Assembly (NCBI GenBank): GCA_963813495.1
Contig: CAWEZC010000001.1
Span: 124,001 to 188,000 of the forward strand
Reading direction: 5' to 3'
Length of the DNA: 64,000 nt
From: JACVRW01 sp963813495
GTDB taxonomy: Bacteria > Actinomycetota > Thermoleophilia > Solirubrobacterales > Thermoleophilaceae
Shown here: positions 49,389 through 58,606 of the stretch, one piece after another
Layout of the letters: each line of letters begins with the position of its first letter
Position numbering within the stretch: position 1 is the first letter of the stretch
The notes under the pieces: generated by a model
Seen by the model: the letters and a program-made list of their open reading frames with translations, nothing else
Told to the model about the DNA's origin: nothing
Databases searched by the model: none
Translations under genes and position numbers: made by a program

Positions 49389-50867
49389 GTGGGCCAGGAG
49401 GTTGCTCCCAGAGTCTTCAGCCGAGAGGACCGGCAGCGCTACCGGACCAAGGTGCGGTCGTGTCTCGACGTCTTCGCGCGCATGCTCTCCGAGGCCGCCT
49501 TCGACGCCGAGCGGCGCTCGTTCGGGCTCGAGATCGAGCTAAACCTGACCGACGACGGGGGCGACCCCGCGATGTGCAACGCGCCGGTGCTGGAGGCGAT
49601 CGCCGACGCCGCCTTCCAGACTGAGCTCGGCCAGTTCAACGTCGAGATCAACATCCCGCCGCGCCTGCTGGAGGGCGGCGTCTTCTCCGAGCTCGAGCAC
49701 GAAATCCGGCGTAGCCTCAACCATGCCGAGGAGCGCGCTCGCGGCGTTGGGGCCCACATGATGCTGATCGGGATCCTGCCCACGATCGACGAGGCGCACC
49801 TCAACGCCGACGCGTTCTCGGAGAGCCCGCGCTACAAACTGCTCAACGAGCAGATCTTCGCCGCCCGCGGTGAGGACCTGGAGATCTCTATCAGCGGAGT
49901 GGAGCGGCTCTCGACCTTCGCCGACACGATCGCCCCCGAGGCGGCCTGCACGAGCGTGCAGCTCCACCAGCAGGTCGAGCCCGACGCCTTCGCGGCGCAC
50001 TGGAACGCAGCTCAGGCCATCGCCGGCGTGCAAGTGGCCGTTGCCGCCAACTCGCCGTTCTTCTTCGGCAAAGAGCTGTGGCGCGAAACCCGGATCGCGC
50101 TCTTCGAACAGGCGACCGACACGCGCCCCGAGGAGCTCAAGGCCCAGGGCGTGCGGCCGCGCGTGTGGTTCGGCGAGCGCTGGATCACCTCGATCTTCGA
50201 CCTGTTCGAGGAGAACGTCCGCTACTTCCCGGCCCTCCTCCCGGTGTGTGAGGACGAGGATCCGGTAGAGACGCTCCAGCGGGGTGACGTGCCCGACCTG
50301 GCTGAGCTGCGCCTCCACAACGGCACGATCTACCGCTGGAACCGGCCCATCTACGACGTCGTCCGGGGGCGTCCCCACGTGCGCGTGGAGAACCGCCTGC
50401 TGCCTGCCGGCCCCACGGTGGTCGACATCCTCGCCAACGCGGCCTTCTACTACGGCCTGATCAAGGCGCTCACCGAGGACGAGCGGCCCGTGTGGTCGCG
50501 CATGTCGTTCTCGGCCGCCGAGGAGAACCTGCACCTCGGCGCCCGCGACGGCATCGACGCACGCGTCTACTGGCCCGGGGTGGGGGACGTGCCGGTGGCG
50601 GAGCTCGTGCTGCGCCGCCTGCTGCCGCTGGCGCACGAGGGACTCGAGCGGGCGGGGGTGGAGGCGGCCGACCGCGACCGCCTGCTGGGCATCATCGAGC
50701 GCCGTTGCGTGGAGCTCTCGAACGGCGCCACCTGGCAGAGCGCCGCCTTCCACCGCCTCTACGACGACCAGGGTCTCGAGCGGGGCGAGGCCCTGCGCCG
50801 GCTGACCGTGAGCTATCGCGATCTGATGCACTCCAACGAGCCCGTGCACACCTGGCCGCTGCCCTGA
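49389..50867 (+). CDS. Glutamate-cysteine ligase family protein (GCS2-like)
   Basis: 492 residues from GTG 49389. Carboxylate-amine ligase fold: FGLEIELNLTDDGG, GQFNVEINIPPRLLEGG, HMMLIGILPTIDEAHLNADA, ISISGVERLSTFAD, CTSVQLHQQVEPDAF, VRVENRLLPAGPTVVDI and AFYYGLIKALTEDERP. GCS2-type enzymes join glutamate to cysteine or another amine. Actinobacteria often make mycothiol instead of glutathione, so the real amine acceptor is open. Monocistronic start of a run of plus-strand genes. Confidence 0.88.
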   Translation: MGQEVAPRVFSREDRQRYRTKVRSCLDVFARMLSEAAFDAERRSFGLEIELNLTDDGGDPAMCNAPVLEAIADAAFQTELGQFNVEINIPPRLLEGGVFSELEHEIRRSLNHAEERARGVGAHMMLIGILPTIDEAHLNADAFSESPRYKLLNEQIFAARGEDLEISISGVERLSTFADTIAPEAACTSVQLHQQVEPDAFAAHWNAAQAIAGVQVAVAANSPFFFGKELWRETRIALFEQATDTRPEELKAQGVRPRVWFGERWITSIFDLFEENVRYFPALLPVCEDEDPVETLQRGDVPDLAELRLHNGTIYRWNRPIYDVVRGRPHVRVENRLLPAGPTVVDILANAAFYYGLIKALTEDERPVWSRMSFSAAEENLHLGARDGIDARVYWPGVGDVPVAELVLRRLLPLAHEGLERAGVEAADRDRLLGIIERRCVELSNGATWQSAAFHRLYDDQGLERGEALRRLTVSYRDLMHSNEPVHTWPLP

Positions 50868-50906
50868 CTCGAGCGCGGGGGGCCCGGTGCGGTTAGGCTG
50901 GCGCCG

Positions 50907-51188
50907 ATGGGCTGCCTCCTCGCTCTGCTCGCCGGCTTCTTCCCGCGCTTCGTGCTCGTCCTGGTGTGGATCTTCACCAACGAGGTCGACCAGGCCTACG
51001 ACAGCTTCTGGCTACCGCTCGCCGGGCTGATCTTCCTGCCCCTCACCACGCTCGTCTACGCCCTCACTTGGGCGCCGGTCGTGGGGCCGGAGGGCTTCGA
51101 CTGGTTCCTGATCATCTTCGCCTTCGTGCTCGACCTCTCGAGCTACGGCGGCGGGGCTCGCGCCCGCTCGCACTCTTCCCAGGGCTGA
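50907..51188 (+). CDS. Small membrane protein
   Basis: 93 residues, ATG 50907. Three hydrophobic stretches: LLALLAGFFPRFVLVLVWIF, WLPLAGLIFLPLTTLVYALT, and WFLIIFAFVLDLSSYGG; acidic loops between (TNEVDQAYDS) and an Arg/Ser-rich tail. Members of this kind are found in many actinobacteria as uncharacterised proteins. It ends five bases before the histidine phosphatase. Confidence 0.75.
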   Translation: MGCLLALLAGFFPRFVLVLVWIFTNEVDQAYDSFWLPLAGLIFLPLTTLVYALTWAPVVGPEGFDWFLIIFAFVLDLSSYGGGARARSHSSQG

Positions 51189-51193
51189 CCGGC

Positions 51194-51808
51194 ATGGAGA
51201 TCGTCCTGGTGCGGCACAGCGAGACCGAATGGAGCCGGGACATGCGACACACCGGTCGCACCGACATCCCGCTGACCGAGCGAGGGCGCGAGGAGGCACG
51301 GATGCTTAGGGAGGCACTCCGCGAGTGGAGCTTCGGGCGTGTGCTGGTGAGCCCGCTGAGCCGGGCCGTCGAAACCTGCGAGCTGGCCGGCCTGGACGAG
51401 GCTGCGGAGATCTGCCCGGCGCTGCTCGAGTGGGACTACGGCGAGTACGAGGGCATCACGACCGCGGAAATCCGCGCTCGTCGGGCCGGCTGGTATCTAT
51501 GGCGCGACGGCTGTCCGGGCGGCGAGACCGCGACTGACGTGGGCGCCCGGGTGGATCCGCTGGTGACACAGCTCAAGGAGGCGGAAGGTGACGTGGCGCT
51601 GTTCGCGCACGGCCACCTGCTGCGAGTGCTGAGCGCCCGCTGGCTCGGACTGCCTCCCGAGGACGGCGCCCTGTTCGCGCTCTCGACGGCGACGCTGTCC
51701 GCGCTGGGCTTCGAGCGCGAGACCGCGGTGATCAGGCGGTGGAACGCTCCGGTTCGGGCTGAGGCCCCCGCCACCGCTCCCAGCGGGAGTCCGGCCGCGG
51801 CTTCATGA
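51194..51808 (+). CDS. Histidine phosphatase (phosphoglycerate mutase superfamily)
   Basis: 204 residues. VLVRHSETEWS replaces the usual RHG with RHS while keeping the catalytic His; GRTDIPLTERGREEARML, VLVSPLSRAVETCELAG, WDYGEYEGITTAEIR and the second His in VALFAHGHLLRVLSARW complete the superfamily pattern. Acts on small phosphates or phosphoproteins; substrate unknown. The last ~25 residues (RRWNAPVRAEAPATAP) are a tail overlapping the convergent membrane protein by 77 bp. Confidence 0.9.
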   Translation: MEIVLVRHSETEWSRDMRHTGRTDIPLTERGREEARMLREALREWSFGRVLVSPLSRAVETCELAGLDEAAEICPALLEWDYGEYEGITTAEIRARRAGWYLWRDGCPGGETATDVGARVDPLVTQLKEAEGDVALFAHGHLLRVLSARWLGLPPEDGALFALSTATLSALGFERETAVIRRWNAPVRAEAPATAPSGSPAAAS

Positions 51809-52445
51809 GCGCGCCGAGCAGGGCCAGGAGCGGTATGAACAGGCCCGCTATGCCGAGCAGCAACCGGCCCTTGAGCAGCGTGATCGCGGCCAGGCAGACC
51901 CCGACGAGCTGGAGCCCGGTCAGCAGCGCGGCGCTCTCGTTGCCCTCGAAGCTCTTGCCGCCTACGCCCACGGCCGACAGGAGCGCCTCGCGGAGGTCGA
52001 TCCAGAACTGCAGGCCCAGCAGTGTGATGCCGAGCAGCGCCGTGGCGACTATGACGGCGTCGATCGACTGGCGCCCCTTCTCCGACCAGTAGACGTCCTT
52101 CAGGTTCAGCCACAGGGCGAACTCGTCGAGAGTGAGCCCCATGCCGATTCCGAACCCGATCGCCACCAGCGCGTAGAGCGTGTCGCCGAGATCCACGGCC
52201 ATCCCCAGGTAGCCCATCGTCATCAGCAGCAGGATGCCCCAGAACATGTGGTGGATATGGGTGCCGCCCTTGGTCTCGACGTTTCCCGGCCACCAGCTCA
52301 CCTGTGCCTTGATCATGTGGGCGCTCGTGCGGATGAAGCCGAACGAGCAGACGAAGGCCAGCAGGATCAGGAAGTGGATCTCCTTCCCGGTGGCCTGGAT
52401 GTGCGCCTCGTAGGCGCCTGAGATGTCGGACCAGAGAGCTTCCAC
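51732..52445 (-). CDS. Polytopic membrane protein
   Basis: 237 residues from GTG 52445. Six or so TM segments: FLILLAFVCSFGFIR, HHMFWGILLLMTMGYLGMA, LYALVAIGFGIGMGLTLDEF, VIVATALLGITLLGLQFWI, GLQLVGVCLAAITLL and LLGIAGLFIPLLALLGALM. A conserved-looking polar block KGGTHIHHMFWG and DEFALWLNLKDVYWSEKGR lies at membrane borders. I do not recognise the family. Divergent from the Bax inhibitor gene with a 26-bp spacer. Confidence 0.75.
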   Translation of the reverse strand: MEALWSDISGAYEAHIQATGKEIHFLILLAFVCSFGFIRTSAHMIKAQVSWWPGNVETKGGTHIHHMFWGILLLMTMGYLGMAVDLGDTLYALVAIGFGIGMGLTLDEFALWLNLKDVYWSEKGRQSIDAVIVATALLGITLLGLQFWIDLREALLSAVGVGGKSFEGNESAALLTGLQLVGVCLAAITLLKGRLLLGIAGLFIPLLALLGALMKPRPDSRWERWRGPQPEPERSTA

Positions 52446-52471
52446 TCGCGTGCGGTGATAGGAAGTGCCGA

Positions 52472-53128
52472 ATGGAGTATGCCGCGACTCTGGCTCCGTC
52501 GAGCTTCCTGCAACGTGTCTTTGCATGGATGTTCGCCGGCCTACTGGTAACCGCCGCCGCCGCCGCGGCAATCGGAACGAGCGATGCGCTGCTCACCGAC
52601 ATCACCGCCAATCCGATCCTCCTGATCGTGCTCTTCGTTGCCCAGCTCGGCCTCGTGATCGCCATCTCGGCGCGTGCCGACCGAATGTCGCCGGCCCTCG
52701 CCACGGGCCTCTTCCTCCTCTACTCGGCCACCAACGGCGTGATCTTCGCGCTGATCTTCGAGCTCTACACGGCCCAGTCGATCTTCACAGCGTTCCTGGT
52801 CACGGCCGGCATGTTCGGCGCGATGGCCTTGTACGGCTACGTGACCAAGACGGACCTCTCCCGGCTGGGCGCGATCCTGTTCATGGCGCTGATCGGCCTG
52901 ATCCTGGCCACGATCGTGAACATCTTCGTGGCCAACGAGGCGCTCTACTGGATCACCACCTACGCAGGGGTCGCGATCTTCGCGGGGTTGACCGCCCACG
53001 ACGTGCAGAAGATCAAGCGCTACGAGGGCGGCCAGGGCGACGCGATTCGCGGAGCGCTGTCGCTGTACCTTGACTTCATCAACCTGTTCCTCTTCCTGCT
53101 GCGGATCTTCGGGCAGAGTCGGAGCTGA
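52472..53128 (+). CDS. Bax inhibitor-1/YccA family membrane protein
   Basis: 218 residues, seven TM segments. FLQRVFAWMFAGLLVTAAAA begins the family's first helix; FLLYSATNGVIFALIFELYT, GMFGAMALYGYVTKTDLSRL and the closing AIFAGLTAHDVQKIKRYEGG with FINLFLFLLRIFG are the signature helices. Bacterial BI-1 proteins act as pH-sensitive Ca2+ leak channels or interact with FtsH. Its stop shares a base with the cydA start (TGATG), so the two are cotranscribed. Confidence 0.92.
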   Translation: MEYAATLAPSSFLQRVFAWMFAGLLVTAAAAAAIGTSDALLTDITANPILLIVLFVAQLGLVIAISARADRMSPALATGLFLLYSATNGVIFALIFELYTAQSIFTAFLVTAGMFGAMALYGYVTKTDLSRLGAILFMALIGLILATIVNIFVANEALYWITTYAGVAIFAGLTAHDVQKIKRYEGGQGDAIRGALSLYLDFINLFLFLLRIFGQSRS

Positions 53129-54462
53129 TGATCGACGGCGCCCTCGGCGGTCCCGGGGAGCAGGAGTACCTGCTCCAGGCCCGCCAGATGCAGGCGCTGT
53201 CGCTGGCCGTGCACATCCCGCTCGTCTGCTTCGGCATCGCCTTCCCGGCCATGGTGGTCTTCCTCGAGGGGCTGTGGCTGCGGACCGGCGACCCGATCTA
53301 CAAGGCGATGGCCAAGCGCTGGGCGCGGGCCATGCTGATCCTGTTCGCGATCGGGGTGGTCACCGGCACCATCCTGTCCTTCGAGCTCGGCCTGCTGTGG
53401 CCCGAGTTCATGGCCACCTTCGGGGACGTCTTCGGCCTCGCCTTCGGACTCGAGGGCTTCTCGTTCTTCGTCGAGGCCATCTTCATCGCGATCTACGTCT
53501 ACGGCTGGGACCGGCTGTCGCCGCGCGTGCACATCCTGGCCGGCATTCCGATCATCATCGCCGGGTTCACGGGCTCGTTGTTCGTGATCTCGGTCAACGG
53601 CTGGATGAACGACCCGGTGGGGTTCGACGTCAGGGGCGGCGAGGTGGTCGACGTCAAGCCCTTCGAGGCGCTCTTCAACTCCAACATGTGGCACGAGCTG
53701 GTGCACATGTACTTCGCAGGCTTCATCGTCACCGGCTTCCTGATCGCCGCCGTGTACGCGGCCGGCTGGCTGCGCGGCAACCGCGAGCGCCGCCACCGCG
53801 TGGGCCTGGTGGTGGCGCTGAGCTTCGCCGCCCTGGCGGCTCCGGCGCAGCTGCTCGTGGGCGACTGGGCCGCTCGCACCGTGGCCGACAACCAGCCCAC
53901 CAAGCTCGCGGTTTTCGAGGGCTTGGGCCAGACCGAGAAGGGCGCGCCCCTGCACATCCTCGGCATCTACGAGGACGGCGAGGTCAAGTACGGGATCGCC
54001 TTCCCCAAGCTGCTTTCGCTGCTGGCCTACCACGACCCCAACGCGACCGTTCAGGGCCTCGACGCCGCCGGGCCCGACGGGATACCCACCAACCGGGCCA
54101 TCAACCTGGTGCGCCTGGCCTTCCAGTCGATGGTCTTCATCGGCATGGGTCTCGCAGCGCTGAGCGCCTTCTACCTGTTCATCGCCTGGCGCAAGCGCCG
54201 GCTGCCCACGTCGCCTTGGTTCATGCGTGCTTTGGTGGCCGCCGGCCCGCTCGCCGTGGTGGCCCTGATCTGCGGCTGGATCACCACCGAGGTGGGGCGC
54301 CAGCCTTGGATCGTCTACGAGGTGATGCGCACCGAGGACGCGGTCACCGGGGCGGGCGGGATACCTGTGGGCTACGCGACGCTCGTGGTCGTCTACATCG
54401 GCCTCGCCGTGATTGCGGCAGTGATGCTGCGGCGCCTGGCGCGCAAGCCGATGGAGGTGTGA
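53128..54462 (+). CDS. cydA: Cytochrome bd ubiquinol oxidase subunit I
   Basis: 444 residues. Oxygen-reducing quinol oxidase with high O2 affinity, in the inner membrane. Heme and quinol features: LAVHIPLVCFGIAFPAMV (heme b595 His), MWHELVHMYFAGFIVTGF (b558 His/Met region), NQPTKLAVFEGLGQTEKGAP (Q loop with conserved KLA...E) and GWITTEVGRQPWIVYEVMRT at the second heme site. The Q loop is short, as in the actinobacterial type. Translationally coupled to BI-1 upstream and cydB downstream. Confidence 0.97.
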   Translation: MIDGALGGPGEQEYLLQARQMQALSLAVHIPLVCFGIAFPAMVVFLEGLWLRTGDPIYKAMAKRWARAMLILFAIGVVTGTILSFELGLLWPEFMATFGDVFGLAFGLEGFSFFVEAIFIAIYVYGWDRLSPRVHILAGIPIIIAGFTGSLFVISVNGWMNDPVGFDVRGGEVVDVKPFEALFNSNMWHELVHMYFAGFIVTGFLIAAVYAAGWLRGNRERRHRVGLVVALSFAALAAPAQLLVGDWAARTVADNQPTKLAVFEGLGQTEKGAPLHILGIYEDGEVKYGIAFPKLLSLLAYHDPNATVQGLDAAGPDGIPTNRAINLVRLAFQSMVFIGMGLAALSAFYLFIAWRKRRLPTSPWFMRALVAAGPLAVVALICGWITTEVGRQPWIVYEVMRTEDAVTGAGGIPVGYATLVVVYIGLAVIAAVMLRRLARKPMEV

Positions 54463-54466
54463 CCCG

Positions 54467-55468
54467 GTGCTGGCCGACCTCGTGGCTCTTCTGATCGCCC
54501 TGGGCATCACGGCGTACACGGTGCTGGGAGGAGCGGACTTCGGCACCGGCATCTGGGACCTCACCGCCCGCGACGAGGCTCTGCGGGCACGCATCAAGAA
54601 CTCCATGGCACCGGTCTGGGAGGCCAACCACGTCTGGCTGATCTTCATCCTCGTGGTGATGTGGACGGGCTTTCCCGAGGCCTTCGGGTCGATCACCTCG
54701 ACGCTCGCGATTCCGCTCTTCGCGGCCGCGGTCGGCATCATCCTGCGCGGTGCTGCCTTCGCGCTGCGCGGCGAGGCGGCCAGCATCTACGAGCAGCGCG
54801 GCCTCGGGGCGGTGTTCGCCCTGTCTTCGATTCTCGTGCCCTTCTTCCTGGGCGCGGCGGTGGGCGGCGTGGCCTCGGGTCGGGTGCCGGTGGGCAACGC
54901 CGCGGGCGACGAGCTCACGAGCTGGGCCAACGAGACCTCGCTGATGGTGGGCCTGCTGGCGGTGGCCACGGGGGCGCACATCGCCGCCGTCTTCCTGGGC
55001 GCGGACGCCCACCGCGCGGGACAAGCGCAGCTCGTGTCCGTTCTCCGCACGCGGGCCCTGGGCTCGGGGCTGGTGGCCGGAGCCCTCGCCCTGGCCGGCC
55101 TGCTCGTCGTGCGCTCCGACGTGCCCGACCTCTACGACGGCCTCACCTCCGGCGCCGGCCTCGTCTGCGTGCTCGCCTCCGGCGCCGCCGGACTCGCCAC
55201 GCTGGCTCTCGAATGGCGCTCGCGTTTCGCGGCGGCGCGCTGGACGGTCGCGCTGGCGGTGGGAGCCATCGTGGCCGGCTGGGCGGTGGCCCAGGAGCCC
55301 TACTTCCTGCCCCCCGAGCTCACCGTGGCGGAGGCCGCCGCTCCGGATGCGACGCTGGCGGCGCTGCTCGGGGCCGTGGGCGTGGGCCTGCTGATCCTGG
55401 TTCCCTCGCTCACCTGGCTGTTTCGCCTGGCGCTGCGCGGGCAGCTCGACAAGAGCTCCAACCTATGA
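54467..55468 (+). CDS. cydB: Cytochrome bd ubiquinol oxidase subunit II
   Basis: 333 residues from GTG 54467. Eight TM helices; YTVLGGADFGTGIWDLTAR, APVWEANHVWLIFILVVMWT (the conserved W-E-A-N-H-V-W segment), ILRGAAFALRGEA and SLTWLFRLALRG are CydB hallmarks. It has no hemes of its own. Four bases separate it from cydA, and its stop overlaps the following small membrane gene (ATGA). Confidence 0.96.
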   Translation: MLADLVALLIALGITAYTVLGGADFGTGIWDLTARDEALRARIKNSMAPVWEANHVWLIFILVVMWTGFPEAFGSITSTLAIPLFAAAVGIILRGAAFALRGEAASIYEQRGLGAVFALSSILVPFFLGAAVGGVASGRVPVGNAAGDELTSWANETSLMVGLLAVATGAHIAAVFLGADAHRAGQAQLVSVLRTRALGSGLVAGALALAGLLVVRSDVPDLYDGLTSGAGLVCVLASGAAGLATLALEWRSRFAAARWTVALAVGAIVAGWAVAQEPYFLPPELTVAEAAAPDATLAALLGAVGVGLLILVPSLTWLFRLALRGQLDKSSNL

Positions 55469-55647
55469 CTCGCACCTTGATCCTGTTCGGGCTCGGCAGC
55501 GCGCTCCTGTTTCCCTTCGACAGCACGATCACCCTGCTGCTGGGCGTGCTCTTGCTGGCCGCCTCGGTGATCTCCGGAGTCTTCGCTGTGGCCAGCCCGG
55601 CGTTTCTCGACGGTGACGAGCCGGCCGAGCCGGCCGAGCCGGGCTAG
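55465..55647 (+). CDS. 60-residue membrane peptide coupled to cydAB
   Basis: ATG 55465 overlaps the cydB stop. Two hydrophobic stretches: LILFGLGSALLFPF and ITLLLGVLLLAASVISGVFA, then an acidic tail DGDEPAEPAEPG. Cytochrome bd of enterobacteria needs CydX, and some Gram-positives have CydS, small one-helix subunits. Its position makes a similar role plausible, though it has two helices and no sequence match to CydX that I can see. Convergent overlap of four bases with the 5'-nucleotidase remnant. Confidence 0.7.
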   Translation: MTRTLILFGLGSALLFPFDSTITLLLGVLLLAASVISGVFAVASPAFLDGDEPAEPAEPG

Positions 55648-57060
55648 CGTCCCAGCCAGGCCACCAGCGCCTCGAGGTCCGTCCCCACGCGCTCGGGGGC
55701 GCTGCCGCGCTCGAAGGCCGGGAAGCGCTCCGCCGCCGCCAGCACTCCGTTGACCGCGACGGTGTAGGCGCCGCTCGGCTCAATCGAGTCGAGGCCGCTC
55801 TCGTAGAGCTCCACCGGTCCCTGCCCGTGCCAGGCCTCGAGGATGTCCGCGCCGCGCATGCGCATTCGCAGCACCGGGTGCTCGTAGGCATGAACGAGAA
55901 AGGCCTCCGCATAGGTCACGGGGCCGGCGGCGAGGCCCGGCCTGCGCGTGTTGCCCGCGTTGACGAAGGCCACGTCGGCGCCCGCGAACGCGCGCTGGGC
56001 GTCGGCCACCAGCTCGGACAGCTCGCCGGAGTCGAGATCCTCGGGGAGCTCACCCACCACGCGCTCGCCGATCGGCGCGACCCGTCGCGGAGTAGCCCGC
56101 CACCAGCTCCGCGAGCCCGGGGTCGGGGGCGATGCCCGCGTGGGTGGTCGCCGGCAGCCGCGCCGACTTGCGCACCACCTCGCCGGTCACGCGGTCGACC
56201 CCGATCAGCACGCGGTCGTAGCCGGTCCCGTAGGCCAGCGACTCGACCACGAGCTTGCCCTCGACGGTGAAGTTGAGCCGCGAGTGGGTGTGTCCGGCCA
56301 CGACCACGTCGACAGCGTCGTCCATGTCGGCGGTCTCGTCGGCGATCTCCCCGGCCGCGGAGGGGCCCTTCTGGAAGGCCCCCGAGTGGGCGAGCACCAC
56401 GATCGCCTCGACGCCGCGAGAGCGCAGCTCGGGGACCCAGCGGTTGACCGTCTCGGAGACGTCGAGAAAGCGGTGCTCGTGCTTGAACTCGGGCAGCAGC
56501 CAGCGCGGCGTCTCGTCGGTGGTGACGCCGATGAAGCCCACCCGCACCCCGCCTCGGGTAACGATCTTGTAGGGCGGGAGCAGCGTCTCGCCGGTCTCGG
56601 GGATGACGGTGTTGGCCGCCAGCCAGCCGTAGCGCGAGCCCTCCAGCACGCGCATCAGCTCGTCGCCGCCCTCGTCGAATTCGTGGTTGCCCACGGCGCC
56701 GACGTCGAAGCCCATCATGTTGGTGGCCTCGATTGCCGGCTCGTCCTGGAAGCGGCTGGAGGCGAGCGGGGAGGCGCCGATCATGTCGCCGGCGTGCACG
56801 GTGATCGTGCGGCCGGGGTGCGAGCGGGCGGCTCGCGCGAGATGCGCTCCCAGCCAGGCCGCGCCGCCGACGCCCGGTTGTGGCGGCTCGAGGTGCCCGT
56901 GGAAGTCGTTGACGCCGAGCAGTTGCAGGTCGACCACGCGCTTCGGCGGAGCGGGGGAGGGCTCGTCGGCGCCGGCGTTCAGGCCCAGCAGCGCCACCAG
57001 CAGGACAGCGACGAAGGCGGCCGCGCCCGGGGCCAGTTGGCGGCGGTCGAGCGATCTCAT
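55644..57060 (-). pseudogene. 5'-nucleotidase/2',3'-cyclic phosphodiesterase-like, one frameshift
   Basis: The first frame (ATG 57060) carries a signal/TM segment (AAFVAVLLVALLGLNAGA) and the metallophosphatase: NDFHGHLEPP, VHAGDMIGASPL, VGNHEFDEGGDELM, VVLAHSGAF, VAGHTHSRLN. It stops soon after AELVAGYS. The adjacent frame continues as RRVAPIGERVVGELPEDLDS and the 5_nucleotid_C domain: FVNAGNTRRPGLAAG, YAEAFLVHAYEHPVLRMRMR, AVNGVLAAAERFP, ending at 55644. One inserted base near 56085-56095 separates them. Secreted nucleotide or cell-wall phosphate scavenging would be the intact function. Confidence 0.82.
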
Positions 57061-57139
57061 GGGCGCTCAAGTTATGGCCGCTTTGCAGGGGTTTTGTCAC
57101 CGACTCATGTCAATGGAGTGAAGTGCGTGTGAAGGCGGC

Positions 57140-58531
57140 TCAGTCGCCCCGCACGATCGGCCGGCCGAGCCGGCCCCACAGCGGCACGCCGCCGTCCACG
57201 ACGTGAATGACCTCGCGCGCGCCATAGGCGGCCAGCAGGCTGGCCGCGGTCGCGCTGCGCTGGCCCGACGCGCAGACGGCCGCCACCGGCTGCTCGGGGT
57301 CGAGGCCCTCGGGCAGGGAGTGGATGTCGTGGTAGGGCAGGTGCAGCGACCCCGGGATATGGCCCTCCCGCCACTCGCTCAGCTCGCGAACATCGACGAT
57401 CTGCGGGGCCCGAGCGCCGTCGCCCGCAGCGCGGGCGGCCAGCTGCTCGACCGTCCAGCGGGCGATCGTGCTCACCTCCCGGCGCTCGAGGCGCCAGCTG
57501 GTCATCCCGCCGGCAAGCACACCGCTCAGGGTGCGGACGCCGACCGCCGTGGCCAGCAGCGCCGCACCGCTCGCGTCATCGTCGTCGCGACCCACCAGCA
57601 CGATCTCCTGCCGGGGATCGGCCACCCAGGAGAGCTTGGTCCCGAAGCCCTGGCGCAGCATCGTGATGCAGACCGCCCCGGGGATATGGGCCTCGTCGAA
57701 CTGGAGGTCGGTGCGGACGTCGACGATCATGGCGCCCTCGGCTCGCTGCTGCTCGACCTGGCGGGGGGTGAAGGGCATGAGCTCGACGCCGGCCACCAGC
57801 GGCGGCCCGCGGTTGAGGTCCACCACCGCCTGGAAGTTGGGAGGCTGAGGGCCGAGACCCGCCAGCGCGGCCTCCACGAAGGCGTCCTCGTCGGAGTCCT
57901 GGAGCAGCGGGCTGTGCCGTCGCTCGTAGCCGATCGTCGAGGAGACCTTCATGTCCATGCCCGGGCCGCCGCAGAGCGAGCCGCCGAGGTGGCCGGGCCA
58001 CACCTCGGTCTCCGGCGCCAGCGTGAGGAGGCGATCGTGCAGGCTGCGGAAGACCAGGCGGGCACCCTCCTCGCGTTCGACGGCAAGGTCGGGACGCGCC
58101 ACGTCGCCCACGAACAGGCTGTCCCCGCTGAGCAGCGCCCAAGGTTCCTCACCGCGCGCGGTGTCGATGAGCGCGAAGGCAGTGTGCTCGGGCCGGTGCC
58201 CGGGCGTGTGCATCGCGCGGACGGTCAGCGAGCCGAGCTCGAGCTCCCAGCCGTCGTCGAAGGGCTCGTGCTCGTAGCCGGCCTCCGCTGCGCGATGGAT
58301 GTTGATCGTCGCCCCCGTGGCGGCGGCGAGACGGCCGTGGCCGGATACGTGGTCGGCGTGGTTGTGGGTCTCGAGCACGTGAGCGATTTCGACGCCGAGA
58401 TAGCGGGCCAGCTCGAGGTACTCACCGATCTCGAAGCGAGGGTCGACGACGGCGGCGACTCCAGCCGCGTGATCGCCGACGAGGTAGGACGCGCAGCCCA
58501 GGTCGTCGTGAGTGATCTGCCTGAAGATCAC
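57140..58531 (-). CDS. Persulfide dioxygenase-rhodanese fusion protein
   Basis: 463 residues. N-terminal metallo-beta-lactamase-fold dioxygenase: ETHNHADHVSGHGRL (THxHxDH), MHTPGHRPEHTAFALID, SGDSLFVGDVARPDL, a mononuclear Fe(II) site that oxidises glutathione or other persulfides. Two rhodanese domains follow (about 270-350 and 370-463). The second ends VCASGQRSATAASLL with the catalytic Cys and GHIPGSLHLPYHDI; the first has VLVGRDDDDASG and lacks the Cys, so only one is competent. It converts sulfane sulfur to sulfite and thiosulfate, detoxifying H2S-derived persulfide. Confidence 0.93.
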   Translation of the reverse strand: MIFRQITHDDLGCASYLVGDHAAGVAAVVDPRFEIGEYLELARYLGVEIAHVLETHNHADHVSGHGRLAAATGATINIHRAAEAGYEHEPFDDGWELELGSLTVRAMHTPGHRPEHTAFALIDTARGEEPWALLSGDSLFVGDVARPDLAVEREEGARLVFRSLHDRLLTLAPETEVWPGHLGGSLCGGPGMDMKVSSTIGYERRHSPLLQDSDEDAFVEAALAGLGPQPPNFQAVVDLNRGPPLVAGVELMPFTPRQVEQQRAEGAMIVDVRTDLQFDEAHIPGAVCITMLRQGFGTKLSWVADPRQEIVLVGRDDDDASGAALLATAVGVRTLSGVLAGGMTSWRLERREVSTIARWTVEQLAARAAGDGARAPQIVDVRELSEWREGHIPGSLHLPYHDIHSLPEGLDPEQPVAAVCASGQRSATAASLLAAYGAREVIHVVDGGVPLWGRLGRPIVRGD

Positions 58532-58606
58532 GTGCGCATCCTTTCAGTGATTGCCAGCCGGGCCAACGGGTAAAAAGGCGACACAGGGGTACCCACCACG
58601 GGGGAC

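Noticed and set aside
53020..54786. 588-codon frame antisense to cydA/cydB
   Set aside because: Protein is His/Arg/Gln-rich low-complexity and the plus strand encodes unmistakable CydA and CydB.
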